Assembly: GCF_945952435.1 (NCBI RefSeq)
Contig: NZ_CAMFHZ010000005.1
Coordinates: forward strand, 1 to 64,000
From: an uncultured Microbacterium sp.
Lineage (GTDB): Bacteria > Actinomycetota > Actinomycetes > Actinomycetales > Microbacteriaceae
Length of the DNA stretch: 64,000 nucleotides
Direction of reading: 5' to 3'
Part shown: piece after piece, positions 16,304 to 26,735 of the stretch
Position numbering within the stretch: position 1 is the stretch's first letter
Layout of the letters: every line of letters starts with the position of its first letter
Position numbers and translations under genes: made by a program
Notes under the pieces: model-generated
Told to the model about the DNA's origin: nothing
The model's input: only the letters and a program-made list of their open reading frames with translations
Databases searched by the model: none

Positions 16304-17502
16304 GAGGCGCCCGCCGCGAGCTCGGCCTCGATCGCCGTAAGGAGCTCCTCCTCGAGCGAGGGGATGCCGAGACGCTGGACGATGTCGCTCAGGAACCCGA
16401 GGACGACCAGGCGACGTGCCTCGGCCTCGTCGATCCCGCGCGCCTGCAGGTAGAACAGCTGCTCGTCGTCGAAACGGCCCGTCGCGCTCGCATGCCCGGC
16501 GCCGAGGATGTCCCCGGTCTCGATCTCGAGGTTCGGGATCGAGTCGGCCCGCGCTCCCTCGGTGAGCACCAGGTTGCGGTTCGCCTCGTAGGAGTCGGTC
16601 CCGGTCGCATCTGGTCCGATCAGCACGTCGCCGATCCACACGCTGTGCGCGCTCTCGCCCTGCAGCGCGCCCTTGTAGAGGACGTCGCCGACGGTGTGCG
16701 GACCCTTGTGGTGCAGGTACACCTGGCTCTCGAGGTGCTGACCCGCGTCCGCGTAGCTGAGGCCGTACAGGCGCGCCTCGGAGCCGGCACCGGCGAGCTC
16801 GACGTTCGGGTTCACCCGCACCACGCCGCCGCCGAAGCTGACGACGATGTGCGTGAGATGCGCGTCGCGTCCGACCCTGGCCTGATGGGCCGAGGCGTGC
16901 ACCGCGTCGTCCTCCCATTGCTGAACCGTCACGAGGGTGAGCTTCGCGCCGTCGCGCACGATGATCTCGACGTTCTGCGCGAGCTGCGCCGACCCCGCGT
17001 GTCGCAGCACGACGGTCGCGGAGCTGTTCGCGCCCGCTTCGACGACCACGTGGGCGTCGGCACGCTCCTCGGCGCCCTGTCCCGTCAGCTGCACGAAGAC
17101 GGGCTCGGCGATCTCCTGATCGGCCGGAATCGCGAGATGCAACGCCTCGGCGGATCCCTGCCAGGCCACCGCCGACACGACGTCCTCGGGGCGGAAGACT
17201 TCCCCGCGGGGCGCGTCGCTGAAACCGAGCGGAGCGCGCCGGAGCGCCTCGTCGCTGATCTCGACCGTCAGCGCGTCACCGCCCGCGGGCTCGAAGAGCG
17301 CCGAGAGGCGATCGATCGGCGTGTGCTTCCAGTTGACCTCACGGCCGGTGGGCGTCCCGAAAGCGGCAGGGTCGAACGAGTGCGCGCGCTCGGAGCGGGT
17401 CTGCACCGGAACCGTCTTGCCGGCGTCCGCGACCTGGGCGGCCGGGTCGATGTGGGCATGCGTATCCTGCGCCGCTGCGGGCGCGGTCGTGGGGGCCGTC
17501 AT
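16300..17502 (-). CDS. sufD: Fe-S cluster assembly protein SufD
   Basis: A protein of about 400 aa with the SufB/SufD beta-helix core: LTLVTVQQWEDDAVHASAH, an HHKGPHTVGDVLYKGAL block holding the His that bridges to SufB, and a C-terminal LGAGHASATGRFDDEQLFYLQARGI segment. It pairs with SufB in the SufBC2D scaffold. Two starts are possible: ATG at 17502, one base after the sufB stop, or GTG at 17514, overlapping sufB. I prefer the ATG because the GGAAGG upstream is only 2 nt from the GTG. Confidence 0.95.
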   Translation of the reverse strand: MTAPTTAPAAAQDTHAHIDPAAQVADAGKTVPVQTRSERAHSFDPAAFGTPTGREVNWKHTPIDRLSALFEPAGGDALTVEISDEALRRAPLGFSDAPRGEVFRPEDVVSAVAWQGSAEALHLAIPADQEIAEPVFVQLTGQGAEERADAHVVVEAGANSSATVVLRHAGSAQLAQNVEIIVRDGAKLTLVTVQQWEDDAVHASAHQARVGRDAHLTHIVVSFGGGVVRVNPNVELAGAGSEARLYGLSYADAGQHLESQVYLHHKGPHTVGDVLYKGALQGESAHSVWIGDVLIGPDATGTDSYEANRNLVLTEGARADSIPNLEIETGDILGAGHASATGRFDDEQLFYLQARGIDEAEARRLVVLGFLSDIVQRLGIPSLEEELLTAIEAELAAGAS

Positions 17503-17503
17503 C

Positions 17504-18922
17504 TCAGCCGACACTGCCTTCCATGCCCATCTCGATGAGCTTGTTGAGTTCCATCGCGTATTCCATCGGCAGCTCGCGCGCGATCGGCTCGATGAAGCCG
17601 CGCACGATCATCGCCATCGCCTCGTCCTCGGGCATGCCGCGCGACTGCAGGTAGAACAGCTGCTCCTCGCTGACCTTCGAGACCGTGGCCTCGTGGCCGA
17701 GCTGCACGTCGTCCACGCGGATGTCGATCGCCGGGTAGGTGTCGCTGCGGGACTGGGTGTCCACGAGCAGCGCGTCGCAGCGCACGGTGTTGGCGGAGTG
17801 GTGCGCGTTCGCATCCACCCGCACCTCTCCGCGGTAGCCCGCCCTGCCGCCACCACGCGCGATCGACTTGGAGACGATCGACGACTGCGTGTACGGCGCC
17901 ATGTGGATCATCTTGGCGCCCGCGTCCTGGTGCTGCCCTGGACCCGCGAACGCCACAGAGAGCGTCTCGCCCTTGGCGTGCTCGCCCATGAGATAGATCG
18001 AGGGGTACTTCATCGTGACCTTGGAGCCGATGTTGCCGTCGACCCACTCCATGGTCGCTCCCTCGTGCGCCACGGCGCGCTTGGTGACCAGGTTGTAGAC
18101 GTTGTTCGACCAGTTCTGGATCGTCGTGTAGCGCACGCGGGCGTTCTTCTTCACGATGATCTCGACGACGGCCGAGTGCAGCGAGTCACTCTTGTAGATC
18201 GGCGCCGTGCAGCCCTCGATGTAGTGGACGTAGCTGTCCTCGTCGGCGATGATCAGCGTGCGCTCGAACTGGCCCATGTTCTCGGTGTTGATCCGGAAGT
18301 AGGCCTGCAGCGGGATCTCCACGTGCACGCCCTTGGGGACGTAGACGAAGGATCCGCCCGACCATACCGCCGTGTTCAGCGCCGCGAACTTGTTGTCGCC
18401 GGCCGGGATGACCGTGCCGAAGTACTCCTCGAAGAACTCCGGATGCTCCCGCAGCGCGGTGTCGGTGTCCATGAAGATGACGCCCTGCGCCTCCAGGTCC
18501 TCACGGATCTGGTGGTAGACGACCTCGGACTCGTACTGCGCCGCCACTCCCGCGACGAGGCGCTGACGCTCCGCCTCGGGGATGCCGAGGCGCTCGTAGG
18601 TCTCGCGGATGTCCTCCGGAAGATCCTCCCAGCTCTGGGCCTGCTTCTCGGTCGACCGCACGAAGTACTTGATGTTGTCGAAGTCGATCTCGCTGAGGTC
18701 GGCGCCCCAGGTCGGCATCGGCTTGCGCCCGAACAGCTGCAGGCCCTTGAGACGGGTCTTCAGCATCCACTCGGGCTCGTTCTTGAGCGCCGAGATGTCG
18801 CGCACGACGGCTTCGCTGAGGCCACGCCTCGCGCTCGCACCGGCGGCATCGGGGTCGTGCCAGCCGAACTCGTACACCCCCAGCCCATCCAGCTCCGGGC
18901 GGTCGATCAGCACATCCGACAT
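17504..18922 (-). CDS. sufB: Fe-S cluster assembly protein SufB
   Basis: A 472-aa SufB. The N-terminal helical part has [19 protein letters not shown]; the core has [25 protein letters not shown], the metal/cluster-linked Cys in [12 protein letters not shown], and the C-terminal [21 protein letters not shown]. Family length is normal. The ATG at 18922 follows an AGAGGAGAG ribosome-binding site. It heads sufB-sufD-Rieske-sufC-sufT. No sufR regulator, sufS desulfurase or sufU gene is next to it. Confidence 0.97.
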   Translation of the reverse strand: MSDVLIDRPELDGLGVYEFGWHDPDAAGASARRGLSEAVVRDISALKNEPEWMLKTRLKGLQLFGRKPMPTWGADLSEIDFDNIKYFVRSTEKQAQSWEDLPEDIRETYERLGIPEAERQRLVAGVAAQYESEVVYHQIREDLEAQGVIFMDTDTALREHPEFFEEYFGTVIPAGDNKFAALNTAVWSGGSFVYVPKGVHVEIPLQAYFRINTENMGQFERTLIIADEDSYVHYIEGCTAPIYKSDSLHSAVVEIIVKKNARVRYTTIQNWSNNVYNLVTKRAVAHEGATMEWVDGNIGSKVTMKYPSIYLMGEHAKGETLSVAFAGPGQHQDAGAKMIHMAPYTQSSIVSKSIARGGGRAGYRGEVRVDANAHHSANTVRCDALLVDTQSRSDTYPAIDIRVDDVQLGHEATVSKVSEEQLFYLQSRGMPEDEAMAMIVRGFIEPIARELPMEYAMELNKLIEMGMEGSVG

Positions 18923-19178
18923 CACACTCTCCTCTTGGGCCGTAACGGTTCATCCGCCCCGGTACACCGTCGGTCCTGTCGAGTCTGCAGGGGACGGGTG
19001 CCGCTCTGGGGCCCTCATCATCGGCGCATAGCGTTCGCGCCTAAACTGTGCAGTCGATGGCGAGCCCGGTGCGGGATCCGTCCCGCGCGCTCGCCGCCAT
19101 CGCCAACACCCCTGATTCTACAGGTTCCCCCCGACATCCGGGCCGCACAGGCCGGGCAGGGAGGGTTCCGGAGGAGCC
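18923..19178. other. Intergenic region between divergent sufB and ctaA
   Basis: About 256 bp without a gene. It holds the sufB ribosome-binding site, a possible ctaA -10 (TAAACT at 19042-19047), a strong hairpin at 19060-19094 and the ctaA ribosome-binding site (GGAGG). No recognisable Fur, IscR or SufR box was seen by eye. Confidence 0.6.
19060..19094 (+). promoter_or_regulatory. Hairpin in the ctaA leader
   Basis: An outer stem GCGAGC/GCTCGC and an inner stem GCGGGA-TCCG-TCCCGC form a stacked hairpin that would lie at the very 5' end of a transcript starting about 7 nt after TAAACT (19042-19047). Confidence 0.4.
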
Positions 19179-20153
19179 ATGCCCGAGACTTCGTCCCCGC
19201 CCGCCCCGCGTGTCGGCGTTCATTTTCTGTCCCGAGTCCGGGAATGGCTGCCGGATCGCGTGGACGCCCGGATCCGGGTGATGGCGTGGATCTCGTTCGT
19301 CTTCGAGGTGGCGATCGTCGGCACGGGCGGAGCCGTGCGTCTGACCGACTCCGGTCTCGGCTGCGAGTGGCCGCTGTGCACCCCGGACTCCCTCTTCCCG
19401 ACCGCCGCCCAGAGCTATCACTCGCTGATCGAGTTCGGCAACCGTGGACTCAGCTTCTTCGTCGGCCTCGCCGCGGTCCTCGTGCTCGTCCTCCTCTCGC
19501 AGATCCGGAAGGCCCGCAAGGACCTGTGGGTGATGGCATGGATCGTCTTCGGCGGCGTTCTTCTGCAGGGCATCGTCGGCGGGATCCTGGTCCTGTTCGC
19601 GCTGCATCCGAACATGGTCGCCTTCCACTACCTCGTCTCGCTCGTGCTCGTCGCGGTCTCCGCCGCGTTCCTCGTGCAGATGGGACGCCCCCGCGGCGCC
19701 CGTGTGCGCGCGGTGCCGAAGGGCGTCGCGATCCTGACGCACGTCACCTCCTTCGTCCTCGCCGTCACCGTGGTGGTCGGCGTGCTCACGACCGGTGCGG
19801 GCCCGCACTCCGGCGATCCCGCGGTGACCCTGCGCAACGGCTTCGACGCGACCGTGCTGGAGCACGTGCACTCCTGGCCGGCGTACGCCCTCTTCGCGCT
19901 GACCGTGGTGCTGCTCGTCCTCGCCGTCGCCCAGCGGCTGACGACGATCCGGGGATGGCTGATCGCCCTTCTCGCCGTCGAGCTGGTGCAGATCGCGGTC
20001 GGCCTGTATCAGGCCCGGAACGCGCTGCCGCCGCTCGCGGTCGGTGCGCACATGGTGCTGGCGGCGGTGCTCGTCGCGGTCTGCACGGCTCTCGTGCTCA
20101 CCCTCAAGCGGCCGGCCGAAGCGTCCCCGGCGACCACCGCGATCCGCCTCTGA
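19179..20153 (+). CDS. ctaA: Heme A synthase (COX15/CtaA)
   Basis: A 324-aa membrane protein with about eight helices. GGAVRLTDSGLGCEWPLCTP carries the conserved loop Cys pair, and heme-ligand type histidines occur in SYHSLIEFGNRG, FHYLVSLVL, EHVHSWPAY and GAHMVLAA. It oxidises heme O to heme A for cytochrome aa3 oxidase. A GGAGG ribosome-binding site precedes the ATG. ctaB, the heme O synthase, lies 0.6 kb away on the opposite strand, and a SURF1 gene is also in the window. Confidence 0.96.
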   Translation: MPETSSPPAPRVGVHFLSRVREWLPDRVDARIRVMAWISFVFEVAIVGTGGAVRLTDSGLGCEWPLCTPDSLFPTAAQSYHSLIEFGNRGLSFFVGLAAVLVLVLLSQIRKARKDLWVMAWIVFGGVLLQGIVGGILVLFALHPNMVAFHYLVSLVLVAVSAAFLVQMGRPRGARVRAVPKGVAILTHVTSFVLAVTVVVGVLTTGAGPHSGDPAVTLRNGFDATVLEHVHSWPAYALFALTVVLLVLAVAQRLTTIRGWLIALLAVELVQIAVGLYQARNALPPLAVGAHMVLAAVLVAVCTALVLTLKRPAEASPATTAIRL

Positions 20154-20266
20154 ACGGAGTCGGCGCCCTCCGCCGGGTGTTCGTACGGAACACCGACGAC
20201 GGATCGATAGGCCGCTCATAGCGCGCGCAGAGGAGACGCCAGGATCGTGTGGGCAGCCTTGACGTC

Positions 20267-20770
20267 ATGAAGAACAACGTGCTCCGCCGTCCCCCGTTCT
20301 GGGTCCTCGTCGCTCTGTCGGTCCTCCTCGCCGTCGCCGGAGCAGTCGTGATCGCCCAGCATCTCGGGACGATGACCAAGACGCTCGCCGACGGCAGCGC
20401 GACGGGACTCGAAGTGTATGCCGGGCAGTCCTGGATCGTCGTCGGCGCCGCCCTGCTCGGGATCGGAGGTCTCGGGATCCTGCTGTCCCTCCTCGCTCTC
20501 ATCGTCGCCGGGCTGCTCACGCACCGCGACACGCCCGCGCCCGCGACGGAGCAGCTCGACGCCTCCCGCGTCGACCTCCCGACCGACGCGTCCGACGAGG
20601 ACGGCGCGTCCGCGGAGAACGTCGGCGACCGCCCCGGAGACGACGCGACGCGGCAGGAGGAGGATCCGACGAGCGATCCGACGCCGAAGGACGAGGATCG
20701 TCCGGAGGATGAGGATCAGAAGGGCAGCAGCGGGTCGACCGCGACGGCCACGAAGATCAGCGTCAGATAG
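20267..20770 (+). CDS. Two-TM membrane protein with acidic disordered tail, function unknown
   Basis: A 167-aa protein: two transmembrane segments (residues about 10-30, [21 protein letters not shown], and about 60-90, [27 protein letters not shown]) flank a short outside loop with [11 protein letters not shown]. Residues from about 95 on are Asp/Glu/Ser/Pro-rich and probably disordered. The start ATG at 20267 is preferred to the in-frame GTG at 20249. The last 55 bp overlap the convergent ctaB end, so the true C-terminus deserves caution. Similar proteins occur beside ctaA in Microbacteriaceae without known function. Confidence 0.65.
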   Translation: MKNNVLRRPPFWVLVALSVLLAVAGAVVIAQHLGTMTKTLADGSATGLEVYAGQSWIVVGAALLGIGGLGILLSLLALIVAGLLTHRDTPAPATEQLDASRVDLPTDASDEDGASAENVGDRPGDDATRQEEDPTSDPTPKDEDRPEDEDQKGSSGSTATATKISVR

Positions 20771-21654
20771 GTGATGGAGGCGTGGAAGACGCGCATCGGC
20801 TTCGCCGCTGCGCCCTTCACCGCCTGCGCGTAGAGCCGGTGCGACTCGTACACGAACCAGCCGCCGAACACGAGTGCCGAGATCGAGTACACCAGGCCCA
20901 TGCCCGCGACCGGGATCAGCAGGAGCGAACAGGCCAGGGTCGCCCAGGCGTACAGGATGACCTGCAGGCCGACCTGCGGCGCGGACCGGGTGACGCCGAG
21001 CATCGGTACGTCGACGTCCTCGTAGTCGTCCTTGTACTTCATCGACAGCGGCCAGTAGTGCGCCGGCGTCCACAGGAACACGAGGACGAAGAGCACGACC
21101 GCCGGCCAGTCCAGCGATCCCGTCACGGCCGCCCAGCCGATGAGGACGGGGAAGCAGCCCGCGATGCCGCCCCAGATGATGTTCTGCTCGGTGCGCCGCT
21201 TGAGGATCAGCGTGTAGATGACCACGTAGAAGAAGATCGCGCCTGCGGACAGCGCGGCCGCGAGGGCGTTCGTGGTGACCCACAGCCAGACCGTCGACAG
21301 CACCGCGAGGGCCCAGGAGAACACGAGGGCGCCGCGCGGGGTGACCTCGCCCGTCACGAGCGGACGCTTCTCGGTGCGGTGCATGTGCGCGTCGATGTCG
21401 CGATCGATGTACATGTTGAACGACGCGGCCGACCCCGCGCTCATCGCCCCGCCGATCACCGTCGCGGCCACGAGCCAGAGGTTGGGCAGCCCGTGCTGGG
21501 CGAGGAACATCACCGGCACGGTCGACACGAGCAGCAGCTCGAGCACGCGGGGCTTGGTCAGCTCGACGTAGGCCTTGATGGTCCGCTTGACGGAGCGCTC
21601 GGCCGAGACGGACTCGATGGTGGTCGCGATGCTGACCGCCTCCTTCTTGCGCAC
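20716..21654 (-). CDS. ctaB: Protoheme IX farnesyltransferase (heme O synthase)
   Basis: A 312-aa UbiA-type prenyltransferase with about nine helices. The first Asp-rich motif is [22 protein letters not shown] (N-x3-D-x3-D pattern), and a second conserved block is [25 protein letters not shown]. It adds a farnesyl group to heme b, giving heme O for CtaA. The GTG at 21654 is the likely start. It is divergent from tkt and convergent with the small membrane protein gene. Confidence 0.95.
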   Translation of the reverse strand: MRKKEAVSIATTIESVSAERSVKRTIKAYVELTKPRVLELLLVSTVPVMFLAQHGLPNLWLVAATVIGGAMSAGSAASFNMYIDRDIDAHMHRTEKRPLVTGEVTPRGALVFSWALAVLSTVWLWVTTNALAAALSAGAIFFYVVIYTLILKRRTEQNIIWGGIAGCFPVLIGWAAVTGSLDWPAVVLFVLVFLWTPAHYWPLSMKYKDDYEDVDVPMLGVTRSAPQVGLQVILYAWATLACSLLLIPVAGMGLVYSISALVFGGWFVYESHRLYAQAVKGAAAKPMRVFHASITYLTLIFVAVAVDPLLPF

Positions 21655-21734
21655 ACGGGAACACCCCCATCTTACGCGGCTTCCGAGGGCCGAAACACTT
21701 CACCGCGACCGGACCGCCGGGGACGCGACCGCAC

Positions 21735-21740
21735 TATGCT
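21735..21740 (+). promoter_or_regulatory. Probable -10 (TATGCT) of the pentose phosphate operon
   Basis: TATGCT lies about 95 nt upstream of the tkt GTG at 21836 and would give a leader of nearly 90 nt. No -35 or clear operator was recognised. Confidence 0.4.
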
Positions 21741-21835
21741 GAAACCACATGTGCGCCCCCAAGGTGCTTGTTCTTCCGTGACGATGCGGGAAGCGCGCAC
21801 CCGGGCGCTCTCACTGTCTCGGAAAGGGCTCTGGA

Positions 21836-23938
21836 GTGTCGGAACTGCTGTGGGATGAGATCGATCGGCGAGCGGTGGACACCGCCCGAGTCCTGGCGGC
21901 GGATGCCGTCGAGAAGGTGGGCAACGGCCACCCCGGCACCGCGATGAGCCTCGCTCCGGTGGCGTATCTGCTGTACCAGCGCGTGCTCCGTCACGATCCG
22001 GCCGACACCCACTGGATCGGGCGCGACCGCTTCATCCTGTCGGCGGGCCACTCCTCGCTCACCCAGTACGTGCAGCTCTATCTCGGCGGCTTCGGCCTCG
22101 AGCTGAAGGACCTCGAGGCGCTGCGCACCTGGGGTTCTCTCACGCCGGGCCACCCCGAGTACGGCCACACCAAGGGCGTCGAGATCACGACCGGTCCCCT
22201 CGGTCAGGGTCTCGCCTCCGCGGTGGGCTTCTCGTACGCTTCGCGCTACGAGCGCGGCCTGTTCGACCCCGATGCGGCCGCGGGTACGAGCCCCTTCGAC
22301 CACTACATCTACGTGATCGCCGGCGACGGCGACCTGCAGGAGGGCGTGACGAGCGAGGCGAGCTCCCTCGCCGGACATCAGCAGCTCGGCAACCTCATCG
22401 CGATCTACGACTCGAACCAGATCTCGATCGAGGACGACACGAACGTCGCGTTCACCGAGGACGTCGCCCAGCGCTACGAGTCCTACGGCTGGCAGGTGCT
22501 CAGGGTCGACTGGAAGAAGACCGGCGTCTACAAGGAGGACGTCGCCGAGCTGTTCGCCGCGATCGAGGCCGCCAAGGGCGAGACCTCGAAGCCGTCCCTC
22601 ATCATCCTGAAGACGATCATCGGCTGGCCCTCGCCCGGCAAGCAGAACAGCGGCAAGATCCACGGATCCGCGCTCGGCGCCGACGAGCTCGCCGCGACGA
22701 AGAAGGTGCTCGGCTTCGATCCCGAGCAGTCGTTCGTCGTCGAGGACGAGGTGCTCGCGCACACCAGGGAGCTCGGCGAACGGGCCGCAGAGGTCCGCGC
22801 CGCCTGGCAGGTCTCCTTCGACGCCTGGGCCGCGGCGAACCCGGAGCGCAAGGCGCTCCTGGACCGTCTGGAGGCCAAGGCTCTGCCGGAGGGCATCGAG
22901 AAGGCTCTGCCCGTGTTCGAGGCGGGCAAGGACGTCTCGACCCGTGCCGCGTCGGGCCAGGTCATCAACGCGCTCGCGGCCGAGTTGCCGGAGCTGTGGG
23001 GCGGATCGGCGGATCTCGCCGAGTCCAACCTCACCACCATCAAGGGGGCGGCCTCGTTCATCCCCGAGCAGTGGTCCACGCACGAGTGGAGCGGCAACCC
23101 CTACGGCCGTGTCCTGCACTTCGGCATCCGCGAGCACGCCATGGGCGCGATCGTGAACGGCATCGTGCTGCACGGGCCGACCAGGCCCTTCGGCGGCACG
23201 TTCCTCATCTTCAGCGACTACATGCGCCCGCCGGTGCGGCTGTCGGCCCTGATGAACATCCCCAGCGTCTTCGTCTGGACCCACGACTCGGTCGCGCTCG
23301 GCGAGGACGGACCCACGCACCAGCCGATCGAGCAGCTGGCCACCCTGCGCGCCATCCCCAACTTCACGGTGGTGCGCCCGGCGGACGGCAACGAGACCAG
23401 CGAGGCGTGGATGGAGATCCTCCGCCGCCACGAGGGTCCGGCGGGCATCGCGCTGACCCGGCAGAACGTGCCGGTCTTCGAGCGCGGGGACGGCGAGGCG
23501 TCCGGTGACGTGCTCGCGTCCGCATCCCTCACGCCCAAGGGCGCGTACATCCTGGCCGAGGCGCCGGGCGGGAACCCCGACGTCGTGATCATCGCCACCG
23601 GCTCCGAGGTGCAGCTGGCCGTCTCCGCCCGCGAGGTGCTGGCCGGCGAGGGCGTCAACGCCCGCGTCGTCTCCGCCCCGTCGCTGGAATGGTTCGACGA
23701 GCAGGACGAGGCCTACCGCGAGTCGGTGCTCCCGTCCGCGCTCAGGGCCCGCGTGTCGGTCGAGGCCGGATCCACGCTCACGTGGCACGGCATCGTCGGA
23801 ACCACGGGACGCTCGGTCGGGATCGACCACTTCGGTGCGTCCGCGGACTACAAGACCCTGTTCCAGAAGTTCGGGATCACGACCGAGGCCGTCGTCGCCG
23901 CCGCGCACGAGACCATCGCCGCCAACGCGGCGCAGTAA
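21836..23938 (+). CDS. tkt: Transketolase
   Basis: A 700-aa enzyme that moves two-carbon units between sugar phosphates with thiamine diphosphate. The ThDP motif is [18 protein letters not shown]...[13 protein letters not shown]; other hallmarks are [37 protein letters not shown] and [20 protein letters not shown]. Full length. The GTG at 21836 begins [18 protein letters not shown]. It heads tkt-tal-pgi-zwf-opcA-pgl, the standard actinobacterial pentose phosphate operon. Confidence 0.97.
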   Translation: MSELLWDEIDRRAVDTARVLAADAVEKVGNGHPGTAMSLAPVAYLLYQRVLRHDPADTHWIGRDRFILSAGHSSLTQYVQLYLGGFGLELKDLEALRTWGSLTPGHPEYGHTKGVEITTGPLGQGLASAVGFSYASRYERGLFDPDAAAGTSPFDHYIYVIAGDGDLQEGVTSEASSLAGHQQLGNLIAIYDSNQISIEDDTNVAFTEDVAQRYESYGWQVLRVDWKKTGVYKEDVAELFAAIEAAKGETSKPSLIILKTIIGWPSPGKQNSGKIHGSALGADELAATKKVLGFDPEQSFVVEDEVLAHTRELGERAAEVRAAWQVSFDAWAAANPERKALLDRLEAKALPEGIEKALPVFEAGKDVSTRAASGQVINALAAELPELWGGSADLAESNLTTIKGAASFIPEQWSTHEWSGNPYGRVLHFGIREHAMGAIVNGIVLHGPTRPFGGTFLIFSDYMRPPVRLSALMNIPSVFVWTHDSVALGEDGPTHQPIEQLATLRAIPNFTVVRPADGNETSEAWMEILRRHEGPAGIALTRQNVPVFERGDGEASGDVLASASLTPKGAYILAEAPGGNPDVVIIATGSEVQLAVSAREVLAGEGVNARVVSAPSLEWFDEQDEAYRESVLPSALRARVSVEAGSTLTWHGIVGTTGRSVGIDHFGASADYKTLFQKFGITTEAVVAAAHETIAANAAQ

Positions 23939-23958
23939 GACAGAACCGAGGAGAACGC

Positions 23959-25071
23959 ATGACCACCCCCACCGCAGCCCTCTCCGAAGCCGGCGTCTCG
24001 ATCTGGCTGGACGACCTGTCCCGCACCCGGATCACGTCCGGCAACCTCGCCGACCTCATCGCCTCGCGCAACGTCGTCGGCGTCACGACGAACCCCACGA
24101 TCTTCGCCAACGCGATCACCAACCCGGACGACACGTCCTATGACGGCCAGACCGCGGAGCTCGCGCAGCGCGGGGCCACCGCCGAGGAGGCGATCTTCGA
24201 GGCCACGACCCAGGACGTCCGCGACGCGCTCGACGTGTTCCGGCCCGTCTGGGAGCAGACCGGTCACGTCGACGGGCGCGTCTCGATCGAGGTCTCCCCC
24301 GATCTCGCCCACGACACCGAGGGCACCGTCGCGCAGGCCAAGGAACTGTGGGCCAAGGTCGATCGCCCCAACCTGCTCGTGAAGATCCCCGCGACCAAGG
24401 CCGGTCTGCCCGCGATCACCGCCGCGATCGCCGCGGGCATCAGCGTCAACGTCACGCTGATCTTCAGCCTGGAGCGCTACCGCGAGGTCATCGACGCGTA
24501 CCTCGCCGGACTGGAGCAGGCCAAGGACGCCGGCATCGACCTGAGCACGATCGAGTCGGTCGCGTCGTTCTTCGTGTCCCGCGTCGACACGGAGACCGAC
24601 AAGCGGCTCGCCGCGATCGGCACCGACGAGGCCCTTGCGCTCAAGAGCAAGGCGGGGCTCGCCAACGCCCGCCTGGCCTACGAGCTCTACGAGGACGTGT
24701 TCTCCGGGGACCGTGCCGCGGCCCTGCTCGCCGCCGGTGCGAACCGCCAGCGTCCCCTGTGGGCGTCGACGGGCGTGAAGGACCCCGCGCTGCCGGACAC
24801 GCTCTACGTGACCGAGCTCGTCGCGCCCGACGTCGTGAACACGATGCCGGAGAAGACCCTCGACGCCACCTACGACCACGCCGTCGTGACCGGCGACACG
24901 ATCACTGGGACCTACGACGCGTCGCGGGCCGTGTTCGCCGGCCTCGAAGCCGTCGGTATCGACTTCGCCGACGTGACCCAGGTGCTCGAGGACGAAGGGG
25001 TCGCGAAGTTCATCGATTCCTGGCACGACCTGCTCACCCAGGTGCGCGAAGGCCTGGACGCGCAGCGGTGA
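23959..25071 (+). CDS. tal: Transaldolase (subfamily typical of actinobacteria)
   Basis: A 370-aa TIM-barrel enzyme moving dihydroxyacetone units between sugar phosphates. The Schiff-base lysine is in [25 protein letters not shown] near the N-terminus and [14 protein letters not shown] are family blocks. ACCGAGGAGAACGC provides the ribosome-binding site for the ATG at 23959, 20 bp after tkt. Its stop overlaps the pgi start (GTGA). Confidence 0.97.
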   Translation: MTTPTAALSEAGVSIWLDDLSRTRITSGNLADLIASRNVVGVTTNPTIFANAITNPDDTSYDGQTAELAQRGATAEEAIFEATTQDVRDALDVFRPVWEQTGHVDGRVSIEVSPDLAHDTEGTVAQAKELWAKVDRPNLLVKIPATKAGLPAITAAIAAGISVNVTLIFSLERYREVIDAYLAGLEQAKDAGIDLSTIESVASFFVSRVDTETDKRLAAIGTDEALALKSKAGLANARLAYELYEDVFSGDRAAALLAAGANRQRPLWASTGVKDPALPDTLYVTELVAPDVVNTMPEKTLDATYDHAVVTGDTITGTYDASRAVFAGLEAVGIDFADVTQVLEDEGVAKFIDSWHDLLTQVREGLDAQR

Positions 25072-26687
25072 GCTTCGCGCTGCACGCCTCAGGGGCGCCG
25101 AAGGCGGCGATCGACGAGATCGTCCCCGGGCTCGTCCACGACCTCATCGCGTCCCGGATCACCGGCGGCGACCCGACGATCTGGGGTCCGCGCGCGCAGG
25201 ACGAGGCCTCGCGTCGGCTCGGCTGGGTCGATGCGGTGTCCGTCTCCCGCCCTCTGGTCGCGGAGATCACGGCATTGCGGGACGAGCTGAACGCCGAGGG
25301 CGTCACGCGGGTCGTGCTCGCCGGCATGGGCGGATCCTCGCTCGCTCCCGAAGTGATCGCGCAGACCGCCGGAGTCGAGCTCACGATCCTCGACTCGACG
25401 TCGCCGGGGCAGGTGCTCGCGGCGATCGACGCAGGGCTCGACGACGCCGTGCTCGTCGTGTCGTCGAAGTCCGGCTCGACCGTCGAGACCGATGCGCAGC
25501 GACGCACGTTCGAGACCGCGTTCCGCGACGTCGGGATCGATCCCGTCGGCCGGATCGTCGTCGTCACCGACCCGGGCTCTCCGCTCGAGGAATCGGCCCG
25601 CGCGGCGGGCTACCGCGTGTTCACCGCCGACCCGAACGTGGGAGGACGCTACTCGGCGCTGACCGCCTTCGGGCTCGTCCCGACCGGTCTTGCCGGCGTC
25701 GACATCGCGGAGCTCCTCGACGAGGCGGAGGCGACGCTGCTCCCCGTCGCGATCGACTCCCCCGAGAACCCCGCTCTGCGTCTGGCCGCGGCGATCGCCG
25801 GAAGCCGGCAGCGTCCCGACGGCCCCCGCCGCGACAAGCTGGGACTCATCACCGACGGCACCCACATCGTCGGGCTGCCGGACTGGATCGAGCAGCTCAT
25901 CGCGGAGTCGACGGGCAAGGACGGCACCGGGATCCTGCCCGTCGTCCTGCTCCCCGTCTCCCCGGAAGTGGACGCCGCACCGGCGGACCTGCAGATCGTC
26001 CGTTTCGTGGACGACGCCGACGAGTTCCACCTGCGCGAGCGTCATCCCGGGGAGGTGCTCGTGAGCGGGACCCTCGGGGCGCAGTTCCTCGTCTGGGAGT
26101 ACGCGACCGCGATCGCCGGCTACCTGCTGGGCATCGACCCGTTCGATCAGCCCGACGTCGAGTCCGCCAAGGTCGCCACGCGCGGTCTCCTGGACGCGCG
26201 GCCGGATCAGGACGCTCCCGCGTTCGTCGAAGACGGCGTCGAGGTCCGCGCCTCCGATCCGGAACTCGTCTCCTCTGGCACGATCGCCGGCGTGCTGGAT
26301 GCGCTCTGGGCGCGACTCGGCGAGGACGGCTACGTCGCGATCCAGGCGTACGTGAACCGTCTGGAGATGCCTCAGCTGCAGGGCCTGCGCGAGCTCGTGG
26401 CCGCCGACTCCGGACGGCCCACGACGTTCGGCTGGGGGCCCCGGTTCCTGCACTCCACGGGCCAGTACCACAAGGGCGGTCCGGCGCAGGGCGTGTTCCT
26501 GCAGATCACCGAGCGGACGGACGTGGACCTCGAGATCCCCGGGCGCCCGTTCACCTTCGGCCAGCTCATCGAGGCCCAGGCCGCCGGCGACGCCGGTGTC
26601 CTCGCCGCGCACGGCCGCCCGGTCGTCACCCTCACGATCACCGAACCCCAGGACGACGTCCTCGATCTGTTCGAGGCCGCGCAGTAG
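25068..26687 (+). CDS. pgi: Glucose-6-phosphate isomerase
   Basis: A 539-aa sugar isomerase of the SIS fold. The phosphate-binding loop is [12 protein letters not shown], with [15 protein letters not shown] before it; the C-terminal block [17 protein letters not shown] is the family catalytic region of this actinobacterial form. It interconverts glucose-6-phosphate and fructose-6-phosphate and links glycolysis to Zwf. The GTG at 25068 overlaps the tal stop by three bases. Confidence 0.94.
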   Translation: MSFALHASGAPKAAIDEIVPGLVHDLIASRITGGDPTIWGPRAQDEASRRLGWVDAVSVSRPLVAEITALRDELNAEGVTRVVLAGMGGSSLAPEVIAQTAGVELTILDSTSPGQVLAAIDAGLDDAVLVVSSKSGSTVETDAQRRTFETAFRDVGIDPVGRIVVVTDPGSPLEESARAAGYRVFTADPNVGGRYSALTAFGLVPTGLAGVDIAELLDEAEATLLPVAIDSPENPALRLAAAIAGSRQRPDGPRRDKLGLITDGTHIVGLPDWIEQLIAESTGKDGTGILPVVLLPVSPEVDAAPADLQIVRFVDDADEFHLRERHPGEVLVSGTLGAQFLVWEYATAIAGYLLGIDPFDQPDVESAKVATRGLLDARPDQDAPAFVEDGVEVRASDPELVSSGTIAGVLDALWARLGEDGYVAIQAYVNRLEMPQLQGLRELVAADSGRPTTFGWGPRFLHSTGQYHKGGPAQGVFLQITERTDVDLEIPGRPFTFGQLIEAQAAGDAGVLAAHGRPVVTLTITEPQDDVLDLFEAAQ

Positions 26688-26735
26688 CGCGGATCCGCGT
26701 CACCCGGTCAGATTCCACTGGAGACTCCCCCACCG

